Origin: JALOOE01 sp964423545
GTDB lineage: Bacteria; Chloroflexota; Anaerolineae; CG2-30-64-16
Direction of reading: 5' to 3'
DNA: 21,839 nt
Assembly: GCA_964423545.1 (NCBI GenBank)
Contig: CAYRFV010000068.1
Location: 1 to 21,839, forward strand
Below the pieces are notes generated by a model that saw nothing but the letters and a program-made list of their open reading frames with translations, did no database searches and was not told where the DNA came from. Every line of letters begins with the position of its first letter. The stretch's first letter is position 1. Positions 1-7,947 of the stretch are shown piece by piece. The position numbers were made by a program, and so were the translations under genes.

Positions 1-122
1 GCCAGGCGCTGCGGATACCCCTCAACCCCCAGAAAGAGGGCCATCGCGAGGCGAACCAGGGCGCGGCCGCCTTCCACGCCCCCGCCCGCCCGAAGGCCGT
101 GAAAGCCTTACACAACCACCAA

Positions 123-152
123 GACCGCCCCGCGAAGGCGGCCTTTTTGTTT
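123..152 (+). terminator. Rho-independent terminator upstream of gltB
   Basis: The arms CCGCC (125-129) and GGCGG (137-141) close a 7-nt loop, and the hairpin is followed by TTTTTGTTT from 144. This would stop rightward transcription entering from outside the window. The 120 bases before it hold no gene I recognise; one frame stays open into gltB and another stops at 100-102, but neither shows a known family. The segment AAGGCCG (93-99) can pair instead with CGGCCTT (139-145), which would break the terminator stem. Confidence 0.6.
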
Positions 153-189
153 GCTGCTGATCGGTGCAGACCGGTCGATCGGTTTGCCT

Positions 190-196
190 GGAAGGG
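190..196 (+). promoter_or_regulatory. Ribosome binding site for gltB
   Basis: GGAAGGG lies seven bases before the ATG at 204. It decides the gltB start against the longer open frame that reads back through the terminator to the window edge. No convincing -35/-10 pair is visible between the terminator and this site. Confidence 0.6.
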
Positions 197-203
197 TTCG
201 CGC

Positions 204-3200
204 ATGTACATACCCGACTCTGAGCTTCTCCGCAACACACTCTATGCGCCCGATCGCGAACACGACGCGTGCGGCGTCGGCATGGTGGTCGATATCAAGG
301 GCCGCCGCTCGCACCAGATCGTGCGCCAGGCGCTCACCGTCCTGACCAACATGAAGCATCGCGGCGCCCTGGGCGCCGAGCCGAATACGGGCGACGGCGC
401 TGGCATCCTGATGCAGCTTCCCGATGCTTTTCTGCGGAAGGCATGCACGGAAGCGGGGTTTGAGCTGCCGGCGCCGGGCCACTATGGCGTAGGCATGGTG
501 TTCCTGTCACGGGATGCTGGCCGTCGCGCCGCGGCCGAGGCGCATCTTGAGGCGATCATCCGCAGCGAGGGCCAGACCGTGCTGGGCTGGCGCTCCGTCC
601 CCACCGATGATAGCACCCTTGGCAAAACTGCCCGCTCGGGCGAGCCGGCTGTGCGCCAGGTTTTCATCGGCCGCGGCGCCGGGATGTGGGACGCAGATCC
701 GGTCGATCCGGTCGATCCGGTCGATCCGGTCGATCCGGTCGACGATCTTGCGTTCGAGCGCAAGTTGTTCGTCATCCGGCGGCTGGCTGAGCAGGCGATA
801 CGATACGCAGCCGGTGGCGATGACGCTTTCTACATCTCCAGCCTCTCTTGTCGAACCCTGGTCTACAAGGGAATGCTTACGGCAGTGCAGGTTGAGGAAT
901 TCTACCCCGAGCTCAGCGATCCGGCGATGGCCTCGGCGATCGCGCTGGTGCATTCCCGCTTCAGCACGAACACCTTTCCCAGTTGGGCCCGCGCTCAGCC
1001 GTTCCGCTACATGATGCATAACGGCGAGATCAACACTATCCGCGGCAACCAGAACTGGATGCACACCCGCCAGGCTGGCTTCGAGTCTGAGCTGTTCGGC
1101 GATGATCTGACCCGCGTGCTGCCGGTGATCGCGCCGGATGGCAGCGACTCAGCCATGTTCGACAACGCACTCGAATTCCTGGTGCTCGCCGGTCGCTCAC
1201 TGGCGCACACGGTCATGATGATGATTCCGGAACCGTGGAGCGGTGATCCGGAGATGAGCGAGGAGAAGCGAGCCTTCTACGAGTTCCACGCCAGCATCAT
1301 GGAGCCGTGGGATGGCCCCGCTTCCATCGTCTTCACGGATGGCCGCTACGCCGGCGCAGTGCTGGACCGCAACGGCCTGCGCCCGTCTCGCTACTACATC
1401 ACGCAAGATGGGCTGCTCGTCTTGGCTTCCGAAGTCGGCGTCCTGCCCGAGATTCCTGCGTCGGCAGTGATCGAGAAGGGGCGGCTGCGCGCCGGCCGGA
1501 TGCTATTGGTGGATACGCAGGAGGGACGGTTGATCTCCGATAAGGCGCTCAAGCAAGATATCGCCACGGCTGAGCCGTACGGCGAATGGCTGAAAGCGAA
1601 CCTTGTCGAACTCAAGGACGTGCCGGATCCGGCCCCCGTACCGTCGCCCGACCAGGAACCGCTGGTGCGTCGCCAGCTGGCCTTCGGCTACACCTTTGAG
1701 GACCTGAACACCCTTCTGGCTCCGATGGCGAAGGATGGTGTGGAGCCGGTTGGCTCGATGGGCAACGACACGCCGCTGGCCGTGTTGTCCGACCGGCCGC
1801 AACTGCTCTACAGCTACTTCAAGCAGCTCTTCGCCCAGGTCACCAACCCGCCCCTCGACGCCATCCGCGAGGAGATTGTCACCAGCAAGGCGGTTGCGTT
1901 AGGCGCCGAGGGCAACCTCCTCAAGCCAGGGCCGCAGAGCTGCCGCCAGGTAATCCTGAAGCGCCCGCTTGTCACCTCGCGCGAGTTCGCCAAGATCCAG
2001 CATCTCGATCTGCCCGGGCTGCGCGCGACCACGCTGCACACCCTCTTTCGGTCGGGCGCTGGGGCCGCCGGATTGACGGAAGCGATGGATGAGCTGTGCG
2101 CCGCCGCCGATCAGGCCATTCGGAATGGCTACAGCATCCTGATCCTGTCGGATCGTGGCGTGGATCGGGACCACGCGCCGATTCCGGCGCTGCTGGCGTG
2201 CGCTGGACTGCACCATCACCTGATCCGCCGCGGCACGCGCACGCAGGTGGGCCTGGTGATCGAGTCAGGAGAACCGCGCGAAGTGCATCACTTCGCGCTG
2301 TTGATCGGCTACGGCGCAGGCGCGGTCTATCCCTACCTGGCTTTCGAGACTCTGCGCGATATGATCGCACGCGGCCTGCTGAAGGGTGTGTCCCATGAAC
2401 GAGCGGTGGACAACTATGTTGCAGCCATCGTCAAGGGCGTGGTCAAGGTCATGTCGAAGATGGGCGTGTCAACCATCGACGGCTATCGCGGCGCGCAGAT
2501 CTTCGAGGCGCTCGGCCTCAGCCGTGAGGTGATCGATCGCTACTTCACCTGGACGGCATCTCGGATCGGTGGCGCAGGCATGGAGGTGCTGGCAGCCGAG
2601 GCGTTGAGCCGCCACCGGCAAGCGTTTGCCCGCTCAGGCAGGTTCCAGACGCTCGATGCCGGCGGTCATTACCAGTGGCGGTCCGATGGCGAGCATCACC
2701 AGTTCAATCCGCTCTCGGTGCATCTGCTCCAGAAGGCGTGCCGGACAGGCGACTACGGGGTCTTCGGAGAGTACTCAAGGCTGATGAACGACCAGGATCG
2801 GTCGCCCGCTTATCTGCGCAGCCTGCTCGATCTGAGCTTCCCGGACCATGGGGCGCCGATCGAAGAGGTGGAGAGCGTCGAGTCGATTGTTCGGCGCTTC
2901 AAGACCGGTGGCATGTCGTACGGCTCGATCAGCAAAGAAGCCCATGAGGCGCTGGCGGTCGCCATGAATCGACTCGGCGGCAAGAGCAACTCGGGTGAGG
3001 GCGGTGAGGATCCTGCACGCTATGTGCCCTTGCCCAACGGGGACTCCAAGTCGAGTGCGATCAAGCAGGTGGCGTCAGGCCGGTTCGGTGTCACGAGCCT
3101 CTATCTCACCAACGCCCGGGAGATTCAGATCAAGATCGCTCAGGGCGCCAAGCCCGGCGAAGGTGGCCAGTTGCCGGGCCGCAAGGTCTATCCATGGATC

Positions 3201-4901
3201 GCTCGGACGCGGCATTCGACTCCCGGTGTGGGGCTGATTTCGCCTCCGCCGCACCATGACATCTACTCGATTGAGGACCTTGCCGAGCTGATCTTCAATC
3301 TCAAGAACGCAAATCCTTCGGCGCGCATTAGCGTCAAGCTGGTGTCGGAGGTTGGAGTCGGAACCATTGCGGCCGGGGTGGCGAAGGGCCATGCCGATGT
3401 GATTCTGATCAGCGGCTTCGACGGCGGCACGGGCGCTTCGCCGCAGACCGGGATCAAGCATGCCGGTTTGCCCTGGGAATTGGGGCTGGCCGAGACCCAC
3501 CAGACGCTGTTGGCCAACGACCTGCGCAGCCGCGTGGTGCTGGAGACCGACGGCCAGCTCCGCACGGGCCGCGACGTGGTAATCGCCGCCATGCTCGGCG
3601 CGGAGGAGTTCGGCTTCGCAACGGCGCCGTTGGTTACGCTCGGCTGCACGATGATGCGCGTCTGCCATTTGGACACCTGCCCGGTCGGTGTGGCGACACA
3701 GAATCCTGAACTGCGTAAGAATTTCACCGGCGACCCCGAGTACGTAGTGAACTTCATGTGCTTTGTGGCTCGGGAGACGCGCGAGTTGATGGCGAAGCTC
3801 GGTTTTCGCACGGTTGCGGAGATGATCGGCCACACGGACCGGCTGATTCACCGGCGGCGGGGCCATCCGGGTGGCAACGGGCACGAGGGCAACCTGGGAT
3901 TGCAGGGCGCGTTGACCGCCTGGAAAGTGCAAGGCGTCGATCTCTCCGCGCTGTTAGCCCAGCCTCAGGTGCCCGATTCGGTCGGTCGGTATTGCCAGAA
4001 AGCGCAAGAACATGGCGTTGAACAGACGCTTGACCGCCAGACGCTCATCCCGTTGTGCGAACCAGCCCTGGCGCGCGGGGAGCGCGTGCACGCCGAGCTG
4101 CCGATCTCAAATGCCAACCGCTCGGTCGGCACCACGCTTGGGCATGAGCTCACCAAGCGGTACGGTGCGGCCGGCCTGCCGGAGGACACGATTAGTCTCA
4201 AACTGCGCGGAGCGGCCGGGCAGAGTTTCGGCGCGTTCGTGCCGCCCGGCATGACGTTGGCGCTGGAGGGAGACGCCAACGATTACTTCGGCAAAGGACT
4301 GTCCGGTGGGAAGCTGATCGTCTATCCACCGGCCGATGTCGTGTTCAGGCCGGAGGAGAACATCATCATTGGCAATGTTGCGCTCTACGGCGCCACCAGC
4401 GGCGAGGCCTATGTGCGCGGCATGGCCGGGGAGCGCTTCTGCGTGCGCAACAGCGGGGCGCGTGCGGTCGTCGAAGCGGTCGGCGACCATGGTTGCGAGT
4501 ACATGACCGGGGGCCGTGTGGTGGTTCTTGGACCGACCGGCCGGAACTTCGCCGCAGGCATGTCGGGAGGCATCGCCTACGTGCTGGATGAGGCCGGTGA
4601 CTTCGACCGCCGCTGCAACCGGGACATGGTGTTCCTGGAGCAGATGAACGAGGCTGAAGCGGAGTTGGTGCAGGCGATGGTCCAGAAGCACGCGTACTAC
4701 ACCAACAGCGACCACGCCCGGCGCATCCTTGCCCACTGGGACGACCTGGCGCCCAAGTTCGTCAAGGTGATGCCGAAGGATTACAAGCGGATGCTGGAGG
4801 CGCTGACCTGGATCGAGCAGGCTGGGTTGAGCGGCGAACGTGCGGAGATGGCCGCGTTCGAGGCAAACAAGAGTGACGCATCGCGCGTCAGCGGGAACTA
4901 G
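204..4901 (+). CDS. gltB: Glutamate synthase (NADPH-type) large subunit
   Basis: Makes glutamate from glutamine and 2-oxoglutarate together with GltD, in the cytoplasm. From the ATG at 204 the protein has 1565 residues, normal for bacterial GltB. Seen in order: a class-II glutaminase domain with its nucleophile at Cys23 (HDACGVG), so a 22-residue propeptide is expected to be removed; a central domain; the FMN synthase domain with GGMSYGS (902-908) and DGGTGASPQTG (from 1073); a 3Fe-4S signature of Cys1148-x5-Cys1154-x4-Cys1159; and a C-terminal beta-helix domain starting near GQSFGAF (1339). I chose 204 because GGAAGGG (190-196) is a suitable ribosome site and because it places Cys23 as in the family; the upstream in-frame extension crosses a terminator. 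Odd point: five Asp-Pro-Val repeats (165-179) are inserted in the glutaminase domain. gltD follows after 278 bp. Confidence 0.97.
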   Translation: MYIPDSELLRNTLYAPDREHDACGVGMVVDIKGRRSHQIVRQALTVLTNMKHRGALGAEPNTGDGAGILMQLPDAFLRKACTEAGFELPAPGHYGVGMVFLSRDAGRRAAAEAHLEAIIRSEGQTVLGWRSVPTDDSTLGKTARSGEPAVRQVFIGRGAGMWDADPVDPVDPVDPVDPVDDLAFERKLFVIRRLAEQAIRYAAGGDDAFYISSLSCRTLVYKGMLTAVQVEEFYPELSDPAMASAIALVHSRFSTNTFPSWARAQPFRYMMHNGEINTIRGNQNWMHTRQAGFESELFGDDLTRVLPVIAPDGSDSAMFDNALEFLVLAGRSLAHTVMMMIPEPWSGDPEMSEEKRAFYEFHASIMEPWDGPASIVFTDGRYAGAVLDRNGLRPSRYYITQDGLLVLASEVGVLPEIPASAVIEKGRLRAGRMLLVDTQEGRLISDKALKQDIATAEPYGEWLKANLVELKDVPDPAPVPSPDQEPLVRRQLAFGYTFEDLNTLLAPMAKDGVEPVGSMGNDTPLAVLSDRPQLLYSYFKQLFAQVTNPPLDAIREEIVTSKAVALGAEGNLLKPGPQSCRQVILKRPLVTSREFAKIQHLDLPGLRATTLHTLFRSGAGAAGLTEAMDELCAAADQAIRNGYSILILSDRGVDRDHAPIPALLACAGLHHHLIRRGTRTQVGLVIESGEPREVHHFALLIGYGAGAVYPYLAFETLRDMIARGLLKGVSHERAVDNYVAAIVKGVVKVMSKMGVSTIDGYRGAQIFEALGLSREVIDRYFTWTASRIGGAGMEVLAAEALSRHRQAFARSGRFQTLDAGGHYQWRSDGEHHQFNPLSVHLLQKACRTGDYGVFGEYSRLMNDQDRSPAYLRSLLDLSFPDHGAPIEEVESVESIVRRFKTGGMSYGSISKEAHEALAVAMNRLGGKSNSGEGGEDPARYVPLPNGDSKSSAIKQVASGRFGVTSLYLTNAREIQIKIAQGAKPGEGGQLPGRKVYPWIARTRHSTPGVGLISPPPHHDIYSIEDLAELIFNLKNANPSARISVKLVSEVGVGTIAAGVAKGHADVILISGFDGGTGASPQTGIKHAGLPWELGLAETHQTLLANDLRSRVVLETDGQLRTGRDVVIAAMLGAEEFGFATAPLVTLGCTMMRVCHLDTCPVGVATQNPELRKNFTGDPEYVVNFMCFVARETRELMAKLGFRTVAEMIGHTDRLIHRRRGHPGGNGHEGNLGLQGALTAWKVQGVDLSALLAQPQVPDSVGRYCQKAQEHGVEQTLDRQTLIPLCEPALARGERVHAELPISNANRSVGTTLGHELTKRYGAAGLPEDTISLKLRGAAGQSFGAFVPPGMTLALEGDANDYFGKGLSGGKLIVYPPADVVFRPEENIIIGNVALYGATSGEAYVRGMAGERFCVRNSGARAVVEAVGDHGCEYMTGGRVVVLGPTGRNFAAGMSGGIAYVLDEAGDFDRRCNRDMVFLEQMNEAEAELVQAMVQKHAYYTNSDHARRILAHWDDLAPKFVKVMPKDYKRMLEALTWIEQAGLSGERAEMAAFEANKSDASRVSGN
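696..740 (+). repeat. Five perfect tandem copies of a 9-bp unit inside gltB
   Basis: The unit GATCCGGTC is repeated five times with no mismatch and encodes Asp-Pro-Val each time (GltB residues 165-179). It sits between the strand ending RQVFIGRG and the helix AFERKLFVIRR, a position where related GltB proteins have a short loop. Because the unit is a multiple of three, gain or loss of copies keeps the frame. Slipped-strand expansion is the simplest origin. Confidence 0.95.
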
Positions 4902-4929
4902 CCCGAGCTCAAGCCGCAATCCGCAGGGT

Positions 4930-4967
4930 GAATTCCATCGCGCGGTTCCCGCGCACGGGGGGAATTC
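4930..4967 (+). other. Nested inverted repeat in the gltB-gltD gap
   Basis: GAATTCC (4930-4936) pairs with GGAATTC (4961-4967). Inside it GCGCGG (4940-4945) pairs with CCGCGC (4949-4954) around a 3-nt loop. No T-run follows, so this is not a standard terminator; it could protect the gltB message end or lower read-through into gltD. The remaining gap to 5179 shows no recognisable gene, although the gltD frame is open through it. Confidence 0.45.
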
Positions 4968-5179
4968 CGCTCGCCCACTGGGTTGCCGTCCAGGCGGGCG
5001 TGAGCCATTGGGAGCGCCAGTTACTGACGGACGCCTGGATTTGGCGAGTTTCACCCGCGAACCGATACTGCACATCGGCTGCGGAAGCCAGATCCGGCAT
5101 TCCCGTTCTGACCGACATGCCATGGCGCATGTGCGAAATCGCAGGGATCGTGGCCGACTGTGGCCGAGAGAGAAGCTGT

Positions 5180-6664
5180 ATGGGTAATCCAACCGGTTTC
5201 ATCGAGTATTCCCGTGAGCTGCCCCCCGACCGCTTCGCCGATGAGCGGACGCTGGACTATCTGGAGTTCCATCTGACCCTCTCCGAGGAGCGCCTGCACA
5301 CCCAGGCGGCGCGCTGCATGAGTTGCGGACTGCCGTTCTGCCACACCGGCGCCCTGATCAACGGTATGGCCTCGGGCTGTCCACTGAACAATCTGATCCC
5401 GGAGTGGAACAACCTGGTTTACAACGATCTGTGGGAAGAGGCGTTGCACCGCCTGCTCAAGACCAACAACTTCCCGGAGTTCACGGCGCGCGTCTGTCCA
5501 GCGCCGTGTGAAGGCTCATGCACGCTCGCCATGCGCGAAGAGCCGGTGACGATCAAGCAGATTGAGTACGCTATCATCGAGCGCGGCTTCCAGGAAGGCT
5601 GGATTACGCCCGATCCACCGGAGCTGCGCACGGGCAGGCGCGTCGCCGTGGTCGGCTCCGGGCCGTCGGGACTTGCGGCCGCCGACGAGCTGAACAAAGC
5701 CGGGCACTGGGTCACGGTCTTCGAACGGGCTGATCGCATCGGTGGACTGCTCGTGTACGGCATCCCCAATATGAAGCTGGACAAGCGGGTTGTGGAGCGA
5801 CGGGTCGACCTGATGCGAGCCGAAGGTGTGACCTTCGTCACCCGCACCGAGGTGGGCAGAGACCTGCCAGCCAGCCAGCTCCTGGCGGACTTCGATGCTG
5901 TCGTCCTCTGCGGCGGGGCGACGCGTCCACGCGACATCCGCTGCGAAGGGCGGGAACTGGAAGGCATCCACTTTGCCGTTGACTTTCTATCGTCGGATAC
6001 ACGCAGCATGCTCGATGACGATACTCAGGATGTGGGCTGGGTCTCTGCTCGACATAAGGACGTCATCGTAATCGGAGGCGGCGACACCGGCACCGATTGT
6101 GTCGCTACTTCCATTCGCCATGGCTGCAACAGCGTGGTGCAGTTCGAGATTCTGCCTGAGCTGCCGCCGCGCCGGCTGCCGACCAATCCCTGGCCGGAGT
6201 GGCCTCGCATCCTCAGGCTCGACTACGGGCAGGAAGAAGCGCTCTCGATGTTCGGCAAGGACCCGCGCGTCTATTGTGTGCAGACCAAACGTTTTGTTGG
6301 CGACAGCCGGGGCCGCGTGCGTGAGGTGCACACCGTGCACGTGGAGATGTCCAAGGATGATCGAGGCGGCCTGCGATTTACCGAGGTTCCAGGGAGCGAG
6401 CAGCGCCATCCTGCGCAGCTTGTGCTGCTGGCGATGGGCTTCGTCGGCCCGGAGGACGCACTCCTGGGGCAGCTCGGCATCGAGCGCGATGCGCGCTCGA
6501 ACGTGAAGGCCGAATATGGCAGGTTCGCTACCAACGTGCCCGGCGTCTTCTCGGCAGGCGACATGCGCCGGGGACAGAGCCTGGTAGTCTGGGCGATCCG
6601 CGAAGGCCGCGATGCGGCGCGAGCGGTGGATCGCTATCTGATGGGAGCTGCGGCATCGCTGTGA
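5180..6664 (+). CDS. gltD: Glutamate synthase small subunit (NADPH oxidoreductase)
   Basis: Takes electrons from NADPH through FAD and 4Fe-4S clusters to the GltB flavin. The protein has 494 residues, normal for the family. N-terminal cluster ligands are visible as Cys46-x2-Cys49-x4-Cys54, Cys67, and the CPAPCEGSC motif (Cys106, Cys110, Cys114) preceded by the hallmark TNNFPEF. The FAD Rossmann motif VVGSGPSGLAA lies near residue 156, the NADPH motif VIGGGDTG near 297, and the C-terminal FAD contact FSAGDMRRGQSLVVWAI near 458. I chose the ATG at 5180 because a purine-rich GAGAGAAG precedes it and MGNPTGFIEYSR fits the family's N-terminus; the open frame continues 84 codons upstream but looks unconserved. 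The stop overlaps the next gene's GTG start by four bases, so translation is probably coupled. Confidence 0.97.
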   Translation: MGNPTGFIEYSRELPPDRFADERTLDYLEFHLTLSEERLHTQAARCMSCGLPFCHTGALINGMASGCPLNNLIPEWNNLVYNDLWEEALHRLLKTNNFPEFTARVCPAPCEGSCTLAMREEPVTIKQIEYAIIERGFQEGWITPDPPELRTGRRVAVVGSGPSGLAAADELNKAGHWVTVFERADRIGGLLVYGIPNMKLDKRVVERRVDLMRAEGVTFVTRTEVGRDLPASQLLADFDAVVLCGGATRPRDIRCEGRELEGIHFAVDFLSSDTRSMLDDDTQDVGWVSARHKDVIVIGGGDTGTDCVATSIRHGCNSVVQFEILPELPPRRLPTNPWPEWPRILRLDYGQEEALSMFGKDPRVYCVQTKRFVGDSRGRVREVHTVHVEMSKDDRGGLRFTEVPGSEQRHPAQLVLLAMGFVGPEDALLGQLGIERDARSNVKAEYGRFATNVPGVFSAGDMRRGQSLVVWAIREGRDAARAVDRYLMGAAASL

Positions 6665-7398
6665 CACAAGTCGAACTGGAAACCGCCGTCAATAGCTATC
6701 TTGAGCGCCGCTTGGGCGCCCAGGCCGCGCGTTGCGATGTCCGCTCGGTTGATCCCTGGCAGCTCGATGTGGGGTTCACGCTGGCCGACGGCGAGGCATA
6801 CCGCATCCGCAGCCTGCGACCAGGCGATCGGGCCGCTCTCCACGAGTTCGCGGATCAGCTCGGGCCGAGATCGAAGTGGTTGTTCTGTCCATTTCCTTGG
6901 AAGGATAGTCAGGCGCTCGACGCCGCATTCCAACGAGCGATTCAGCGGACGGTCGATCGGGCACGAGCCTCCTATCTGCTCTTTCGCGGGGTGCATGCGA
7001 TCGGGCATTTCTACCTGATGGGCCTCAGTGAGCCGGGTGAGGAACGTCGCCCCGAGCCCTGGGTGCCCGAGCTAGGCATCGGCATCGCCGACGCGTATCA
7101 CGGTCGCGGCCTGGGTGGGGTGGCGATACGTCTGCTGCAGTCAGTCGGGCGTGACCTGTGCTTCGATGCCATCGAGTTGACGACCCATCCTGAGAACATT
7201 CCCGGCTATCGCACCTACCTCGGCGCCGGTTTCGAGCAGGTCGGCATGCTGCGGATCAAGGCGCCGGCCAGCATGAACGCGACCGCCCCGGCGGACGCGT
7301 ACCGCGATGAGCGCCACATGGTCTATCTCATCAATCCGACCAAACACACGGCCGTCTTGGAGCATCTGGCCAGACAGCGCGCCGAGGCGCTGCGCTGA
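6661..7398 (+). CDS. GNAT-family N-acetyltransferase
   Basis: Expected to move an acetyl group from acetyl-CoA to an amine, but the acceptor is unknown. The protein has 245 residues. The acetyl-CoA pyrophosphate loop (motif A) is visible as ELGIGIADAYHGRGLGG from residue 137, with His147-x-x-Gly150-x-Gly152 in place of the usual Gln/Arg-x-x-Gly-x-Gly. A motif-B-like strand and helix follow (ENIPGYRTYLGAGFEQVGM). The first 45 or so residues are an extra N-terminal segment before the fold begins at YRIRSLRPGDR. Its GTG start lies inside the gltD end (GTGA overlap), so it belongs to the gltBD operon. That placement hints at acetylation of an amino acid or of a nitrogen-metabolism protein, but this is inference from context. 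Confidence 0.85.
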   Translation: MTQVELETAVNSYLERRLGAQAARCDVRSVDPWQLDVGFTLADGEAYRIRSLRPGDRAALHEFADQLGPRSKWLFCPFPWKDSQALDAAFQRAIQRTVDRARASYLLFRGVHAIGHFYLMGLSEPGEERRPEPWVPELGIGIADAYHGRGLGGVAIRLLQSVGRDLCFDAIELTTHPENIPGYRTYLGAGFEQVGMLRIKAPASMNATAPADAYRDERHMVYLINPTKHTAVLEHLARQRAEALR

Positions 7399-7419
7399 AT
7401 AGCCAGCAGTCACATACAA

Positions 7420-7457
7420 CAATCCGCTGGATTGTTTGGCCGCAATCCAGCGGATTG
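7420..7457. repeat. 15-bp perfect inverted repeat made of two short dyads
   Basis: CAATCCGCTGGATTG (7420-7434) and its exact reverse complement (7443-7457) flank an 8-nt loop. Each arm is itself a dyad, CAATCC-NNN-GGATTG, so the DNA can form one 15-bp hairpin or two 6-bp hairpins, and the arms also read as direct repeats 23 bp apart. It lies 22 bp after the acetyltransferase stop and just before the end of the RIO-like remnant. No T-run follows on either strand. It may be a transcript-end structure or a two-site protein target. Confidence 0.8.
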
Positions 7458-7459
7458 CG

Positions 7460-7723
7460 CTACCACGTTTCAGTGCGCGATGCGGCTCGGAGAGTGGCCA
7501 GACGAGCGGGCCGCTTGGCCCGGCACGCGCCCACATCTCCACGGCATGCGCCGCGGCAGCAGTAGATGTTCGCCTCCTTGCCCCCCTTCACCTTACGCAG
7601 CACATCGGCGTTCTGGCCCTTGTCGTAGAACGGTCCGAGGCAGTTCAGAATCCACCGGGCGCGCCGCCTCGGAAAGGGATCGAACTTCTCGTCAAGGAGC
7701 TCGTTGAGTGTGAAGCGTGTCAA
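7460..7723 (-). pseudogene. Truncated RIO-kinase-like gene (N-terminal remnant)
   Basis: An 87-codon frame begins at a TTG (7723) with GGAGAG about five bases upstream. Its first 55 or so residues look genuine: DPFPRRRARWILNCLGPFYD, then VLRKVKGGKEANIYCCRG, which resembles the nucleotide-binding loop of RIO-family protein kinases (Gly-Lys-Glu-Ala-Asn-x-Tyr). After IYCCRG the frame loses family-like sequence, codon third positions become less GC-rich, and it stops at 7460. RIO kinases are roughly 250-300 residues, so the catalytic part is missing. I read it as a 3'-truncated pseudogene. The family call rests on one motif; a small intact protein of unknown role is the alternative. Confidence 0.55.
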
Positions 7724-7750
7724 AGTGTCTCTCCGGGTCTATGAGCCAAG

Positions 7751-7789
7751 GGAAAAGAAAACGGCCGCAGGCTCGATGCGCCTGCGGCC
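7751..7789 (-). terminator. Rho-independent terminator of the leftward operon
   Basis: GGCCGCAGGC (7763-7772) pairs perfectly with GCCTGCGGCC (7780-7789) around a 7-nt loop. On the - strand the hairpin is followed by GTTTTCTTTTCC. It lies about 160 bp past the glpX-like stop, making it the natural end of the long leftward unit. The stretch 7790-7947 holds no gene, only a minor 6-bp stem (7930-7935 with 7941-7946) right after the stop. Confidence 0.85.
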
Positions 7790-7947
7790 GCCGGAGTTGG
7801 CGACGCAACGACCTGGCTATGGGTCGGAGGCGCGTTCGAGGTCCCTGCACAACTGACGGCAGGACGAGCAACGACATATCCGTTTCTTGTCACCATCTCC
7901 GGCGCACGACGCCCTCCCCGGAGCCATCGCCTCGGCGCCCCCGAGGA

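Noticed and set aside
99..203. In-frame N-terminal extension of gltB
   Set aside because: It reads through a rho-independent terminator and precedes a good ribosome site; the family N-terminus starts close to the catalytic Cys.
696..740. Tandem repeat as a CRISPR fragment
   Set aside because: The units are 9 bp with no spacers and are in frame in a conserved gene.
4928..5179. 84-codon N-terminal extension of gltD, or a small gene in the gltB-gltD gap
   Set aside because: No recognisable family sequence, it contains an intergenic hairpin, and the ATG at 5180 matches the normal GltD start.
3075..5192. Long - strand open frames opposite gltB
   Set aside because: They mirror the strongly conserved gltB coding frame and show no domain.
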